The notes: generated from the letters alone by a model not told the origin. Counted from the first letter of the stretch, positions 27,865 through 36,411 are shown. The stretch: 64,000 nucleotides of DNA from Streptomyces sp. NBC_00572 (GCF_026341815.1 NZ_JAPENX010000002.1:62001-126000); one strand, 5' to 3'. Translations and numbers: made by a program.

Positions 27865-28072
27865 CCTGTCGGGGTTCCACGCTTGAGGTACTCGGGCGCT
27901 GCGAGCCTGGGAAGAGAACGGTTCCTCGATTGTCTCCCCTACCGGACTCGCGGCAGGGCGGATCGTGGCAAGCCAGATCGCCACGAGAGGCGCGGGCCGC
28001 TCGATTCCTGGCATGCGTCCCCGCAACGCCCGGGCCCGCTGCCAGTAACTCCGCGAGAAAGGGATACCCATC

Positions 28073-28495
28073 GTGACCGATCGTCCTGCCGTCCATCTTG
28101 CAGTTCCTGTCGACAACCTGGCCGCCGCCCGCAGCTTCTACGGGCAGATCCTGGGGCTGCCCGAAGGCCGTTCAACCGGCCACTGGATCGACTGGGACTT
28201 CGACGGACATCAGCTGGTGACACACCTGGCTGCCCGGCCGTCGATCCCAGCTGCGCTCAGCTCTGTGGAACAGCACTCGGTTCCCGTGCCCCACTTCGGC
28301 CTGCTGCTGACCCATGGCCGATTCCGTGACCTGGCCGACAGGCTGCGTGCTGCCGGGGTGGTCTTCGATATCGAGCCCTATCTACGCTATGCCGGAGAGC
28401 CGGCGGAGCAGTGGACGATGTTTCTTCGCGACCCTGCGGGCAACGCCCTGGAATTCAAGGCGTTCACCGACGAGTCGGCGGTGTTCGCGCTGTGA
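28073..28495 (+). CDS. VOC-family (glyoxalase/dioxygenase fold) protein
   Basis: 140 residues, one VOC domain. The N-terminal half has HLAVPVDNLAAARSFYGQIL (first beta-alpha-beta unit, candidate metal His) and the C-terminal half has WTMFLRDPAGNALEFKAF, with the typical DPxGNxxEF ending and metal-binding Glu. The start is GTG at 28073 with AAAGGGA 8 nt upstream. The stop overlaps the start of the next gene (SDR) in GTGA, so the two are co-translated. The pair is probably controlled by the divergent GntR regulator. Substrate unknown; VOC proteins include isomerases, lyases and ring-cleaving dioxygenases, so a small catabolic pathway is plausible. Confidence 0.87.
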   Translation: MTDRPAVHLAVPVDNLAAARSFYGQILGLPEGRSTGHWIDWDFDGHQLVTHLAARPSIPAALSSVEQHSVPVPHFGLLLTHGRFRDLADRLRAAGVVFDIEPYLRYAGEPAEQWTMFLRDPAGNALEFKAFTDESAVFAL

Positions 28496-29253
28496 GGGGC
28501 GTCCTGGTGACCGGGGCCTCGCGAGGCATCGGCCGTGCCGTGGCATGGGCGTTCGCGGCGGCAGGCGATCGTGTGGCCGTGCAGTATGCCAGCCGCCGCG
28601 AAGATGCTGAGGAGACCCTGCGCCTGCTTCCCGGCAGCGGCCATGTTCTCATTCGCAGCGACTTGAGCGAGGCCGGCGCAGCCGAGCAGGTAGTGGATGA
28701 GGCGGTGTCCGGACTGGGTCGGGTAGATGTCCTGGTGAACAACGCTGCCATGGCGCCGTCGCTCTCCAACCACCACCCTGTCGCTACGGTCTCTCTCGAC
28801 GCATGGCGCACGGTGTGGCGCCAGATGATCGACGTCAACCTCCTGGCTGCCGCAGATCTGACGTGGGCAGTGGCCCGGCACCTGATCGACCGTGGGGACG
28901 CCGGTCACGTGGTGAACATCGGCTCACGGGGGGCCTTCCGGGGCGAACCGGAGTACCCCGCCTACGGAGCGAGCAAGGCTGCGCTGCATGCGTTCGGGCA
29001 GTCGATGGCTGTCGCCCTGGCCCCGTACAAGATCAGCGTCACCGCTGTGGCGCCGGGCTTCGTCGCCACCGAACGCCAGAGCCCCAAGCTGGCGGGTTCC
29101 CAGGGGGACGGACTGCGTAGCGAGAGCCCCTTCGGCCGGGTCGGCACCCCTGAGGAGATCGCCACCGCTGTGCACTATCTCGCCTCACCGGGAGCGACAT
29201 GGGCCTCGGGGACGATCCTTGACCTCAACGGCGCCTCCCACCTGCGTACCTGA
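28492..29253 (+). CDS. Short-chain dehydrogenase/reductase (SDR), classical type
   Basis: 253 residues. It starts with GTG at 28492, overlapping the VOC stop codon. The cofactor motif is VLVTGASRGIGRAVAW (TGxxxGIG), with VNNAAM (NNAx), the catalytic Ser in NIGSRGAF, and YGASK (YxxxK). The C-terminus has VAPGFVATE and the usual GTILDLNG. All four catalytic residues (Asn, Ser, Tyr, Lys) appear present, so it should be active with NAD(P)H. It is the second gene of the VOC-SDR operon; a decayed amidotransferase follows. FabG-like enzymes are similar, but the context argues for a catabolic or detoxification role. Confidence 0.9.
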   Translation: MRGVLVTGASRGIGRAVAWAFAAAGDRVAVQYASRREDAEETLRLLPGSGHVLIRSDLSEAGAAEQVVDEAVSGLGRVDVLVNNAAMAPSLSNHHPVATVSLDAWRTVWRQMIDVNLLAAADLTWAVARHLIDRGDAGHVVNIGSRGAFRGEPEYPAYGASKAALHAFGQSMAVALAPYKISVTAVAPGFVATERQSPKLAGSQGDGLRSESPFGRVGTPEEIATAVHYLASPGATWASGTILDLNGASHLRT

Positions 29254-29282
29254 CACCGGCCGAACCGGGAGAAGGCTGCCGC

Positions 29283-29622
29283 ATGACCTCGACCGACCTG
29301 ACCGCGCTGGCCCTGCACCACCTCGACTTCGAGGATCTCGGGCTCCTCCAACCCCTCCTGGCCGCTTAGGAAACTGGCCGCCCTACGGACGCGGATAGGG
29401 GCCCTGCACCCCACCATGGGTATCTGTCTGGGAGCCCAGCTCATGGCGCGAGCACTGGGCGCGGCCACCGTCCTTGGCCAGGTCACGGAAACCGGAAAGA
29501 AGCACCCCGGCGCGCGCCACGGCATTTACCACGCCCCTGGCGCGCACCGAAGGTGCGCTGGATCGCTGACCTGTCATGGTGGATACGTCATCACCCCTCC
29601 GCCGGACCCTGGTCCGCGGTGA
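29283..29622 (+). pseudogene. Class I glutamine amidotransferase-like remnant
   Basis: The start is well preserved: GGGAGAAGG precedes the ATG at 29283, and the first residues (LALHHLDFEDLGLLQPLL) look like a GMP-synthase-like amidotransferase N-terminus. A TAG stops the frame after 28 codons. Further on, a second frame reads MGICLGAQLMARALGA, the nucleophile elbow G-I-C-L-G-A-Q of the same family. The central part and the catalytic His-Glu end are missing. It was probably the third gene of the VOC-SDR operon. Confidence 0.65.
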
Positions 29623-30271
29623 TGCCGGTGGCGACGGCGAGGACGGCGAGGCGGATGCGGTTGTCCCGGCCGGTCTTCGCCATCAGGTTCGCCACATGCG
29701 TCTTGACCGTGGAGACCCCCAGGTGCAGGCGGTCGGCGATCTCCTTGTTGGACAGACCACTACCGATCAGGCCGAGCACCTCCCGCTCGCGCGGGGTGAC
29801 GGCGGGCGCCGCGGGGAGATCGGCGCGGGCGGCGGGAGACGCCCCGACGCGGGCGTCGACGGCGCGACTGACGAGCCGGTCGAGAGCGTCCCGACTGAAC
29901 GGGGCCTCACCGTCCGCGGCCCGGCGTACGGCCTCGATCAGCTCGGCCGGCGGGGTGTCCTTGACCAGGAAGCCGCAGGCGCCGGCCGCGAGCGCCGGGT
30001 AGAGGTGGTCGTCGTCGTCGAAGGTGGTGAGGGCGACGACGCGGGTGGCGGGGCGGGCGGCCAGGATGCGGCGGGTGGCGGTGATGCCGTCCATGACGGG
30101 CATTCGCAGGTCCATGAGGACGACATCCGGAAGAAGGCTCTCGGCCAGCCGCACCGCCTCTGCGCCGTTTTCCGCCTCGCCCAGGATGTCGATGTCCGGG
30201 GCCTGCTCGAAGAGCATGCGCAGGCCCATGCGGACGAGCTGCTGGTCGTCGACCACGAGGATCTGGATCAC
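29591..30271 (-). CDS. Response regulator, NarL/LuxR type
   Basis: 226 residues. Residues 1-120 are a receiver domain (ILVVDDQQLVRMGLRMLFEQ; phospho-acceptor Asp in VVLMDLRMPVMDG; Thr and Lys of ALTTFDD and GFLVKDTPP). Residues about 150-215 are a LuxR-type HTH (TPREREVLGLIGSGLSNKEI, then STVKTHVANLMAKTG). It starts with GTG at 30271, overlapping the stop codon of the histidine kinase in GTGA, so kinase and regulator are translated as a unit. The targets are not evident; the divergent Tat-exported SDR at 31620 is a candidate. Confidence 0.93.
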   Translation of the reverse strand: MIQILVVDDQQLVRMGLRMLFEQAPDIDILGEAENGAEAVRLAESLLPDVVLMDLRMPVMDGITATRRILAARPATRVVALTTFDDDDHLYPALAAGACGFLVKDTPPAELIEAVRRAADGEAPFSRDALDRLVSRAVDARVGASPAARADLPAAPAVTPREREVLGLIGSGLSNKEIADRLHLGVSTVKTHVANLMAKTGRDNRIRLAVLAVATGITADQGPAEG

Positions 30272-31497
30272 GGCGTCTGCTCCAGGAATCGTACGGAGGC
30301 GGGCGGGGCGGGGAGTTCGGCCGTGAGCCGCCAGCCGCGGGGTGTCGGGCCCGCATCGAGGCGGCCGCCGAACAGGTCCACGCGTTCACGCATGCCGATC
30401 AGCCCGTGCCCCGAAGGGCCCGGGGCCTGGCCCTCCGGGGCCGATGGTCCGGCCCGGCCCGCGCCGTCGTCCTGGAGCGTCAGGTGCACGGCGTCGTCGT
30501 CGGCCAGCCGTACGGTCAACTCGGCCCGCGTACCGGGGCCGGCATGCTTGGCCGCGTTCGCCAGGCCCTCCTGGGTCAGACGGAGCACGGCGAGGCCGCG
30601 TACCGCGTCGAGATTCGCGAGGCCGGGATCCACGGCGGCGGTGACAGCAAGACCGGTGCGGCGGCTGCCCTCCAGCACCGACTCCAGCGCGGCCGGCAGC
30701 GCCCCGGGCGTGACCAGGGCGGAGGCCGTCCCAGCTCCCGCGACACTGTCCGGGTCGCGCAGTACGGCCACCAGGCGGCGCAGGTCGGCCAGGGCCTCGC
30801 TGCCGCTGGAGTGCAGGTCGTCGAAGACCTCGGTGACCCGTGCATCGGAAGTGGCGGGGATGACGTGCCGGGCGATACCGACGCGCAGCACCATCGACGA
30901 GACGTGGTGGGCCACCAGATCATGCAACTCGCGTGCGATGGCGGTCCGTTCCACCGCGCGGGCGGCCAACAGCCGCTGACCGGCGCGGGCCTCTTCCTGT
31001 TCCGCGTGCGCGCGTGCGGTGCGGGCGGCGTCGCGGGTGGCTCGTACATACGCGCCCATGAGCAGCGGCAGGCCGGCCACGATGCCCATCTTGTAGAGCA
31101 CCGAGGGGATTTCGCCAGGTAGGTCGGCAAGGCGGTTCACGGCGACGGCGAGCGCCAGTGCCGCCGCTCCCGCCGCCGGGCGGCGGCCGTACTCCCGTAC
31201 GGTCAGCTCGAAGAGGGTGACGGCGGCCAGCACCTTCAACGCGGGGACGATGTCCGAACCGAGCGCGTGCGCGGCGACGAGGAGGCCGGACAGCGCGAGC
31301 ACCGCGCCGAACGCCCACCGGCCTGCGACCGCGCACAGCGCGAGCCCGGCCGCGGCGAGGCCCCAGTCCCGTGCCGCAGAGGGGCGGTGCAGCAGCAGGA
31401 GATCGCCGACGAGGACACCGGCGAGCACCAACATCCGTAAGAAGGCGAACCGTTGGTCGAACACGAGCTCAATCCTTGATCGATTCACGTCCCTCAC
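30268..31497 (-). CDS. Sensor histidine kinase (HisKA_3 type)
   Basis: 409 residues, partner of the downstream response regulator. The N-terminal 150 residues hold about four to five hydrophobic segments with short loops (FLRMLVLAGVLVGDLLLLH and GLAAAGLALCAVAG for example), so sensing is probably within the membrane. The phospho-acceptor region reads RTAIARELHDLVAHHVSSMV (HisKA_3, His in LHD). The ATPase domain has LTQEGLANAAKHAGPGT (N-box) and GHGLIGMRERVDLFGG (G-box). The start is GTG at 31497; 113-122 nt separate it from the divergent SDR gene. Confidence 0.92.
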   Translation of the reverse strand: MRDVNRSRIELVFDQRFAFLRMLVLAGVLVGDLLLLHRPSAARDWGLAAAGLALCAVAGRWAFGAVLALSGLLVAAHALGSDIVPALKVLAAVTLFELTVREYGRRPAAGAAALALAVAVNRLADLPGEIPSVLYKMGIVAGLPLLMGAYVRATRDAARTARAHAEQEEARAGQRLLAARAVERTAIARELHDLVAHHVSSMVLRVGIARHVIPATSDARVTEVFDDLHSSGSEALADLRRLVAVLRDPDSVAGAGTASALVTPGALPAALESVLEGSRRTGLAVTAAVDPGLANLDAVRGLAVLRLTQEGLANAAKHAGPGTRAELTVRLADDDAVHLTLQDDGAGRAGPSAPEGQAPGPSGHGLIGMRERVDLFGGRLDAGPTPRGWRLTAELPAPPASVRFLEQTP

Positions 31498-31619
31498 GAT
31501 AGGCGTGTGCCGGATGCCCCGGGTCCTGCCATGGGGGGAGGGCGTCTCCTCCCAGCGGCCGCGATGACCGGCCCGCGGGGGGAGCCGGACACCCGCCCCG
31601 CACTGCGAGTGTGATCGCC

Positions 31620-32570
31620 ATGGACACGAACACGAACGACAACACGAAGACCGGTTCCCTGGGTCGGCGGTCCCTGCTCGGCGGCGCGGCCGCCCTCGGG
31701 GTGGCGGGCGCGGCCCTCGGTACGGGCGCGAGCACGGCGAGCGCCTCCGCTCAGGCCAGGTCGCACGCCGAGGGCGGGCGGTTCCGGGGGAAGTCGGTGC
31801 TCATCACGGGAGGTACCTCGGGCATCGGAAGGGCCGCCGCCCGCGCCTTCGCGGCGGCCGGGGCCCACGTCGGATTCTGCGGCAGGCGGGCCGAGTCGGG
31901 GCGCCAGGTGGAACGGGAGATCCGGGACGCGGGCGGCGAAGCCACGTACGTCCAGGCCGATGTGCGGGTGGCCGCCCAGGTGCAGAGCTTCGCGGACCGG
32001 GTCGCGAGCCGGTACGGCGGCATCGACGTGGCCTTCAACAACGCGGGCATCGGCAGCGGCAAGTCGCCGCACGAGCTCAGCGTCGAGGAGTGGGACGACG
32101 TCCAGGCCACCAACGCCCGGGGCGTTTTCCTCGCCATCAAGTACGAGATCCCCTACATGCTCAAGGCCGGGTCCGGAGTCATCATCTGCACCTCCTCCTC
32201 AGCGGCCGAACAGGCACGCCCGACCAGCGCCGCGTACACCGCGAGCAAGCGGGCCGTGCAGGGCATCGTGAAGGCAGCCGCGCTCGCCTACGGACCCCGG
32301 GGCATCAGGGTCAACGCCCTCCTGCCCGGCACCACCGACACGGCCTTCGTCCGCCCGCCCGGCATTCCGGACGCCGACTGGGCGGCGTACAAGAAGGCGT
32401 TCGGCCCGCTCAACATCGACGGCCTGGAGCGGATGGCGGAGGCCGAGGAGATCGCCCGCGCCGTGCTCGGGCTCGCGTCCGACGACTTCCCCTACATGAC
32501 GGGCGCGTCGGTCGCGGTGGACGGAGGAAGCACCGCCGGCCGGAAGATGATCCAGCCGAGCCGCCCCTGA
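31620..32570 (+). CDS. Tat-exported SDR-family oxidoreductase
   Basis: 316 residues. A twin-arginine signal opens the protein (SLGRRSLLGGAAALGVAGAA, then GASTASASA), so the folded, cofactor-loaded enzyme should be exported. The SDR domain follows, with VLITGGTSGIGRAAARAF (TGxxxGIG), FNNAGIG, catalytic Ser in ICTSSSAAE, YTASK and VNALLPGTTDT. The ending ASVAVDGGSTA is canonical. ATG at 31620 is preferred because the Tat signal reads naturally from it; a GTG at 31611 is also possible and no strong ribosome site is seen for either. It is divergent from the two-component system, which may regulate it. Confidence 0.86.
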   Translation: MDTNTNDNTKTGSLGRRSLLGGAAALGVAGAALGTGASTASASAQARSHAEGGRFRGKSVLITGGTSGIGRAAARAFAAAGAHVGFCGRRAESGRQVEREIRDAGGEATYVQADVRVAAQVQSFADRVASRYGGIDVAFNNAGIGSGKSPHELSVEEWDDVQATNARGVFLAIKYEIPYMLKAGSGVIICTSSSAAEQARPTSAAYTASKRAVQGIVKAAALAYGPRGIRVNALLPGTTDTAFVRPPGIPDADWAAYKKAFGPLNIDGLERMAEAEEIARAVLGLASDDFPYMTGASVAVDGGSTAGRKMIQPSRP

Positions 32571-32786
32571 GGGCGATGCGGAACCGCCGGCGAGGGAACT
32601 CGTAGACGGACGGCCCGTGCAGCTGTCGACCAGTTGGGAGCCGTACGACCTCACCGGCGGGAGCTTTATTGTTCCGCCTGAGGTACGAACTCCCGGTCCG
32701 CGTCGCCAGGTAGTCGAGGGGCCGTGCGATCACGGGCCGGGTCCGCATAGCCTGAGGGCACGCCCAGGGGGCCTGGAGGAGCGCGC

Positions 32787-32844
32787 ATGCCCCGTTCCCT
32801 GTGGGCCGGAGCCATCTCGTTCGGTCTGGTCAGTTCCCTCAACC
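32787..32844 (+). pseudogene. Ku (non-homologous end joining) N-terminal remnant
   Basis: GGAGGAGCGCGC precedes an ATG whose product begins MPRSLWAGAISFGLVS, an excellent match to the start of bacterial Ku proteins (MxRxIWxGAISFGLV). After 16 codons the sequence diverges (SLNHQLRSVE), and nothing Ku-like is seen afterwards. The beginning of a ku gene with its ribosome site therefore survives, fused to unrelated DNA. The frame continues to 32978 as non-homologous sequence. Confidence 0.6.
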
Positions 32845-32916
32845 ACCAACTACGGTCCGTCGAGGTAGTCGGCAAACCTGTGGCACAGACGTGCCGTACA
32901 GGGCCAGGATGCGGCT

Positions 32917-33027
32917 ATGCGTCATTTTCAGAGCGATCCCGATTTGCCGGATCTCGCTCGGCGGATCGTCACGCCTGATCGGCGCGAGACCGCTGAGGCG
33001 TTCACCTCGCCGGACTGCGAGAGCTGA
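32917..33027 (+). CDS. Possible small ORF (36 aa) upstream of the DUF5958-like gene
   Basis: ATG at 32917 has AGGA about 8 nt upstream. The product, starting MRHFQSDPDLPDLARRIV and ending SPDCES, is acidic with good codon usage, and stops 2 nt before the next start codon. That spacing suggests a translated leader or a coupled small gene, but a decayed fragment is equally possible. No family recognised. Confidence 0.35.
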   Translation: MRHFQSDPDLPDLARRIVTPDRRETAEAFTSPDCES

Positions 33028-33029
33028 TC

Positions 33030-33431
33030 ATGACCGAGCGAGACATCATCCTCAACGAACTCGCCCAAGGCCTGCGCTCGATGTCACAGGGAATCGAGTG
33101 GTTCGACACCCACGGCCCGGAGGAGCAGGCGGAGGTACTCCTGTTCCTGCGCCATCACTGCGTGCAGGCCCGCGCCGTCACGGAAGACGGGGCAGAGAGC
33201 ATCCGGCGTGCCGGACTGCGCCCGACGCACACGCCTGCGGTTCTGATCACCCGCGGCCCGATAGACCAGCAACTGGGGAAAATCGCCGACCTCACCCCGG
33301 TCGATGAACGCCGCAAGGCGTTCCGGCTGCTGGTGGCGGTACTTGCGGTCGCCGACGAACGGCGCCGCGAACGCTTCTGCTCCGGCGGATGCGGTCACTG
33401 GTGGCACAACCTGTCCGTCGCCAACGAGTGA
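33030..33431 (+). CDS. DUF5958-like conserved protein
   Basis: 133 residues with the pattern I associate with DUF5958 of streptomycetes: ELAQGLRSMSQGIEWFDT, HHCVQARAVTEDGAESI, RRAGLRPTHTPAVLITRG, then KAFRLLVAVLAVADERRR and a Cys/His-rich end FCSGGCGHWWHNL that may bind a metal. ATG at 33030 follows GAGAG. Function is unknown; such genes often lie in accessory regions near mobile elements, as here. Soluble, no signal peptide. Confidence 0.7.
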   Translation: MTERDIILNELAQGLRSMSQGIEWFDTHGPEEQAEVLLFLRHHCVQARAVTEDGAESIRRAGLRPTHTPAVLITRGPIDQQLGKIADLTPVDERRKAFRLLVAVLAVADERRRERFCSGGCGHWWHNLSVANE

Positions 33432-33465
33432 TGACGAGTTCCTGCGCCGCTGTTCTCCAACCCGG

Positions 33466-33615
33466 ACAGACCTCGGGGTCGTGATCCTTGACGAGATCCC
33501 GCCGCACAGGGACGGCTGCAGCCACGAAATCGCGTGCTGGGACGGCACACTCACCATCGTCTGCCGTGACCTTCAGGCGACCTGGACTGAGACCATCTGC
33601 TCAGGCAAGTCGTAG
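33466..33615 (+). pseudogene. Fragment of an unknown protein
   Basis: The frame encodes DLGVVILDEIPPHRDGCSHE and then IACWDGTLTIVCRDLQATW before a TAG at 33613-33615. The composition is protein-like but no start codon or ribosome site fits, so it appears to be a C-terminal scrap lying between the DUF5958-like gene and IS debris. Family unknown. Confidence 0.3.
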
Positions 33616-33627
33616 GCGAGACAGTCG

Positions 33628-33900
33628 GTGGGGATTGTTGAGCGGCTGGTGCCGGATGATCTGTGGGAACTGTTCCAGAGGGTGATGCCGGAGGCGCCGT
33701 CGCGGCTTCAGGAAGGGGGTCGGCGTCGGCATGGTGACCGGGAGGTTCTGGCGGCGATCGAATTCTGTGGCCACGTCGGGCTGCATGTGGTAGCAGCTTC
33801 CGACAGCGTCCTTCGGGCTGAGGGGCGGGCTTGCACAGCGCTCCACTTGGCCATTCGGAGACACGGCCGTCTCGGCCGGCCCCACGGCTGGGTCAGCCCG
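33628..33900 (+). pseudogene. IS5-family transposase N-terminal remnant
   Basis: The frame begins MGIVERLVPDDLWELFQRVM and continues RRRHGDREVLAAI, a common opening of streptomycete IS5-group transposases. After AAIE the homology jumps frame: VATSGCMW, a TAG, then QLPTASFG (expected VATSGCTWQQLP.ASFG). It thus has at least one frameshift and one nonsense mutation, and only the first quarter of the gene remains. The methyltransferase gene truncates it on the right. Confidence 0.65.
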
Positions 33901-34684
33901 GCTTGACCGCCAGCGTCGCAAAATAGTGCGACATGTAGGGAGCGGATGCGTTGGATTGGTGCGGCGCTTCGGCGAAGCCGGTGAGGACGAACCCCGCGGC
34001 GATTTGCCCGCCGATCTGGTCGGTGAGGGTGTGGCTGTATTCAAGAGGGGCATCCGCGCCGAACTTCGTGGCGCGTTCCTCGGCGGAGTAGTGCGTGACA
34101 TCGCTGTAGGGCAGCTTGTGCACGACGATCAGCTCGCCGCGCTCGTCGAGCGCCTCGTGGTCGAACAAGTACACATCAGGGTTGAGGAAGCCCACGAGCA
34201 GAGTTCCGCCCGGTCGCAGGGCGCGGAAGCACTCACGCCACACCGCCGCCACGTCTGGTACGAACAGGTTGGAGACCGGATGGAATACGACGTCGAATGT
34301 TGCGTCGCCGAAGGCGCTGAGGTCGCGCATGTCGCCCAGGACGGTGCGCAGTTCGAGTCCGTCGCGCGCCGCCACCATCTGGTCCTGGCCGAGCTGGCGG
34401 GGTGAGTTGTCGAACACGGTGACCCGCGCCCCTGCGGCGGCGAGGATCGGACCCTGCTGGCCACCGCCGGAGGCCAGGCACAACACGTCCTTGCCGGTCA
34501 GGTCCGTCGGCAGCCAGGAGCGGTCGACTGGCTCATGTCCGATGAGAACAATCGACCAGTCGCCCATGCGGGCGCGCTCGACATCCTCCGCACTCACCGG
34601 CCTCGACCACTCGTTGCCCTCTTGGACGCACTTGTCCCAGGCTGCCCGATTGTGGGCAACCGGGTCGACACCAATGTCCTGCAC
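33893..34684 (-). CDS. Class I SAM-dependent methyltransferase
   Basis: 263 residues from a GTG at 34684 with AGGGAG 6 nt upstream (MQDIGVDPVAHNRAAWDKCV as translated); an ATG at 34741 would add an unlikely Cys-rich leader. The SAM-binding motif I is VLCLASGGGQQGPILAAAGA, followed by an acidic VTVFDNS. VLGDMRDLSAF and FDVVFHPVSNLFV are motif II/III-like, and LRPGGTLLVGFLNPDVYLF is the post-SAM strand. The N-terminal ~50 residues (aromatic, with NEWSRPV) probably form the acceptor lid. Substrate unknown. It stands alone between IS5 debris and the ferredoxin/P450 pair. Confidence 0.85.
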   Translation of the reverse strand: MQDIGVDPVAHNRAAWDKCVQEGNEWSRPVSAEDVERARMGDWSIVLIGHEPVDRSWLPTDLTGKDVLCLASGGGQQGPILAAAGARVTVFDNSPRQLGQDQMVAARDGLELRTVLGDMRDLSAFGDATFDVVFHPVSNLFVPDVAAVWRECFRALRPGGTLLVGFLNPDVYLFDHEALDERGELIVVHKLPYSDVTHYSAEERATKFGADAPLEYSHTLTDQIGGQIAAGFVLTGFAEAPHQSNASAPYMSHYFATLAVKPG

Positions 34685-35018
34685 GTTTGACTCCCTGCTA
34701 CAGCCGAGCGGACACCTGCGGTACTGACAGTTCGGTGCCACTAGCCAACACGATTGCAGGGTGCGGGCTCAACGAAATTAGCGGGCATCGAAGTGTCCGC
34801 GGGCTCGACGGGTGGTCGCACAGCGGGTGCGTAAGCGCTGGTTGCCGCGCCCGTGACCGCCGCAGCGGCTACCGTAACGGGATCGACAGACCCGGCCATG
34901 ATGTAGACGTCATCTCCATTGGTGGGTCTGTGCAACGATTCGTCGGCGGTAGGCGGCGACCTCATCGAGAATCTCGTCGGCGGGCTTGGTTCAGACGAAA
35001 GGCCACCCCCTCCCCTGC
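34685..35018. other. Intergenic region with a short decayed frame
   Basis: 334 nt. On the reverse strand near 34990-34910 a frame reads KPADEILDEVAAYRRRIVAQ followed by THQWR and a stop, helical and protein-like but without a start, so probably a scrap of a small gene. Nothing else is recognised. Confidence 0.35.
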
Positions 35019-35207
35019 CTACCCCTCGACGCTGATCGCCCGGACCGGACAGGCGCGGGCAGCCTCGCGGACCAGTGGGCCTCCGCCCCCATCCTGGCCC
35101 GGAACCACCGTCCCGAACCCGTCGTCGTCCTGGGTGAAGACGTCCGGGGAGGTCAGGGCGCACTGCCCGGCTCCGATACAGAGGTCCCCGTCGATGGAGA
35201 TGCGCAT
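35019..35207 (-). CDS. 3Fe-4S ferredoxin, partner of the adjacent P450
   Basis: 62 residues from an ATG at 35207 (MRISIDGDLCIGAGQCALTS). The cysteine spacing C-x5-C followed by a distant C-P (ARACPVRAISV) is that of the single-cluster 3Fe-4S ferredoxins that feed electrons to streptomycete P450s. It starts 13 nt after the P450 stop codon on the same strand, so the two are one operon. No ferredoxin reductase is nearby, so a shared cellular reductase must be used. Confidence 0.9.
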   Translation of the reverse strand: MRISIDGDLCIGAGQCALTSPDVFTQDDDGFGTVVPGQDGGGGPLVREAARACPVRAISVEG

Positions 35208-35220
35208 CTGTGCGGTCCTT

Positions 35221-36411
35221 TCACCACGTGACGGGGAGCTCGAGCATCCCCTGGATCGTGTCGCCCGGCTTGAAGGGGATCTCATCGGCGGGGATGGCCA
35301 GCCGCAGCCCCGGCAGCCGGCGGAGCAGCGTCCCGAGCGCGATCTCCATCTCCGCGCGCGCCAGGTTCTGCCCCAGGCACTGGTGAATGCCGAAGCCGAA
35401 GGCCAGGTGGTGCCGTGCCGACCGCGACCAGTCCAGGCTGTCGGGATCGGCGTAGGCGGCGGCGTCCCTGTTGATGACGGAGGTCGAGAAGATCACGCCC
35501 TCGCCCGCGCGGATGACCGTTCCGTCGACCTCCACGTCCTCGCGCGCGACCCGCAGAAGCCCGTCCGCGATCGACAGGAACCTCAGCAGTTCCTCGACGG
35601 CTGCCGGTACGAGACCGGGGTCGGCCTGGAGTTCGGCCAGCCGCTCGGGGTGGCGCAGCAGTGTGTACGTACCGAGGGAAATCATGTTCGCGGTGGTCTC
35701 GTGCCCCGCGATCAACAGGATCGTGGCGAGCTGTACCAGCTCCTCACGGTCGGGCCCTCCGACCTCCAGCCGCCGCGCCACCAGGTCGTCGAGCACGCCC
35801 TCGCCGGGCTTGCGCCGTTTGCGTTCGACCAGGTCGCCCAGATACCCCTCGAGCTGGGCGAGCGCGTCCTCGGTGTCCCCGCCCGTCGGTCCGCGGAGCA
35901 GCCGACCTGACTGTTCCTCGAAGAAGTCGTGGTCCTCGTACGGTACGCCGAGCAGGTCGCAGATCACGATCGAGGGCACCGGCAGCGCGAACGCGCTCAC
36001 CAGCTCGGCCGGCGGGCCCGCAGCCTCCATCGCGTCGAGGAGCCGGTCCACGGTCTCCTGGATGCGCGGGCGCAGCCGCTCGGCACGCTTGAGCGTGAAA
36101 CTCGGGATCAGCATCCGGCGCTGGATGTTGTGCTCAGGGTCGTCCCAACCGAGCAGCGCGGCGCGTCGGCGTCGGCGCAGGGCTGAGGCCCGCTCGGTCG
36201 TGAGCGGGAAGTCGGGCCGGGTGGAGTCCGTGGACAGACGCGGGTCCGAGAGCAGCGCCCGGCCGGCTGAGTGTCCGCTGACGAGCCACACGGAGCGCCC
36301 GTCCCACAGGGTCACCCGCGAGAGCGGGCGCTCCTCGCGCAACGGGTCGTAGGCGGTGGGCGGGTGGTAGGGGCAGGTCCGGTTCTGGGGGAACGCCACG
36401 GCTTCCGTCAT
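35221..36411 (-). CDS. Cytochrome P450 (CYP105-like)
   Basis: 396 residues, normal for a soluble bacterial P450. Signatures in order: I-helix LLIAGHETTANMIS (acid-alcohol pair A-G-x-E-T-T, proton delivery), K-helix EELLRFLSIADGLLRVA (ExxR), and heme loop FGFGIHQCLGQNLAR with the thiolate Cys. The N-terminal sequence (CPYHPPTAYDPLREERPLSR) and the LLGVPYEDHDFFEEQ and LLRGPTGGDTEDA regions are typical of the CYP105 family, which hydroxylates xenobiotics and macrolides. The ATG at 36411 follows GAGG. The ferredoxin gene is directly downstream. Natural substrate not evident; no biosynthetic genes adjoin. Confidence 0.93.
   Translation of the reverse strand: MTEAVAFPQNRTCPYHPPTAYDPLREERPLSRVTLWDGRSVWLVSGHSAGRALLSDPRLSTDSTRPDFPLTTERASALRRRRRAALLGWDDPEHNIQRRMLIPSFTLKRAERLRPRIQETVDRLLDAMEAAGPPAELVSAFALPVPSIVICDLLGVPYEDHDFFEEQSGRLLRGPTGGDTEDALAQLEGYLGDLVERKRRKPGEGVLDDLVARRLEVGGPDREELVQLATILLIAGHETTANMISLGTYTLLRHPERLAELQADPGLVPAAVEELLRFLSIADGLLRVAREDVEVDGTVIRAGEGVIFSTSVINRDAAAYADPDSLDWSRSARHHLAFGFGIHQCLGQNLARAEMEIALGTLLRRLPGLRLAIPADEIPFKPGDTIQGMLELPVTW

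Noticed and set aside
29576..30979. Long forward frame across the two-component system.
   Set aside because: Shadow; the reverse strand has receiver, HTH, HisKA_3 and HATPase motifs.
32666..32875. Reverse-strand 69-codon ORF opposite the Ku start.
   Set aside because: Arg/Pro-rich with no ribosome site, whereas the forward strand has GGAGGA and a clear Ku opening.
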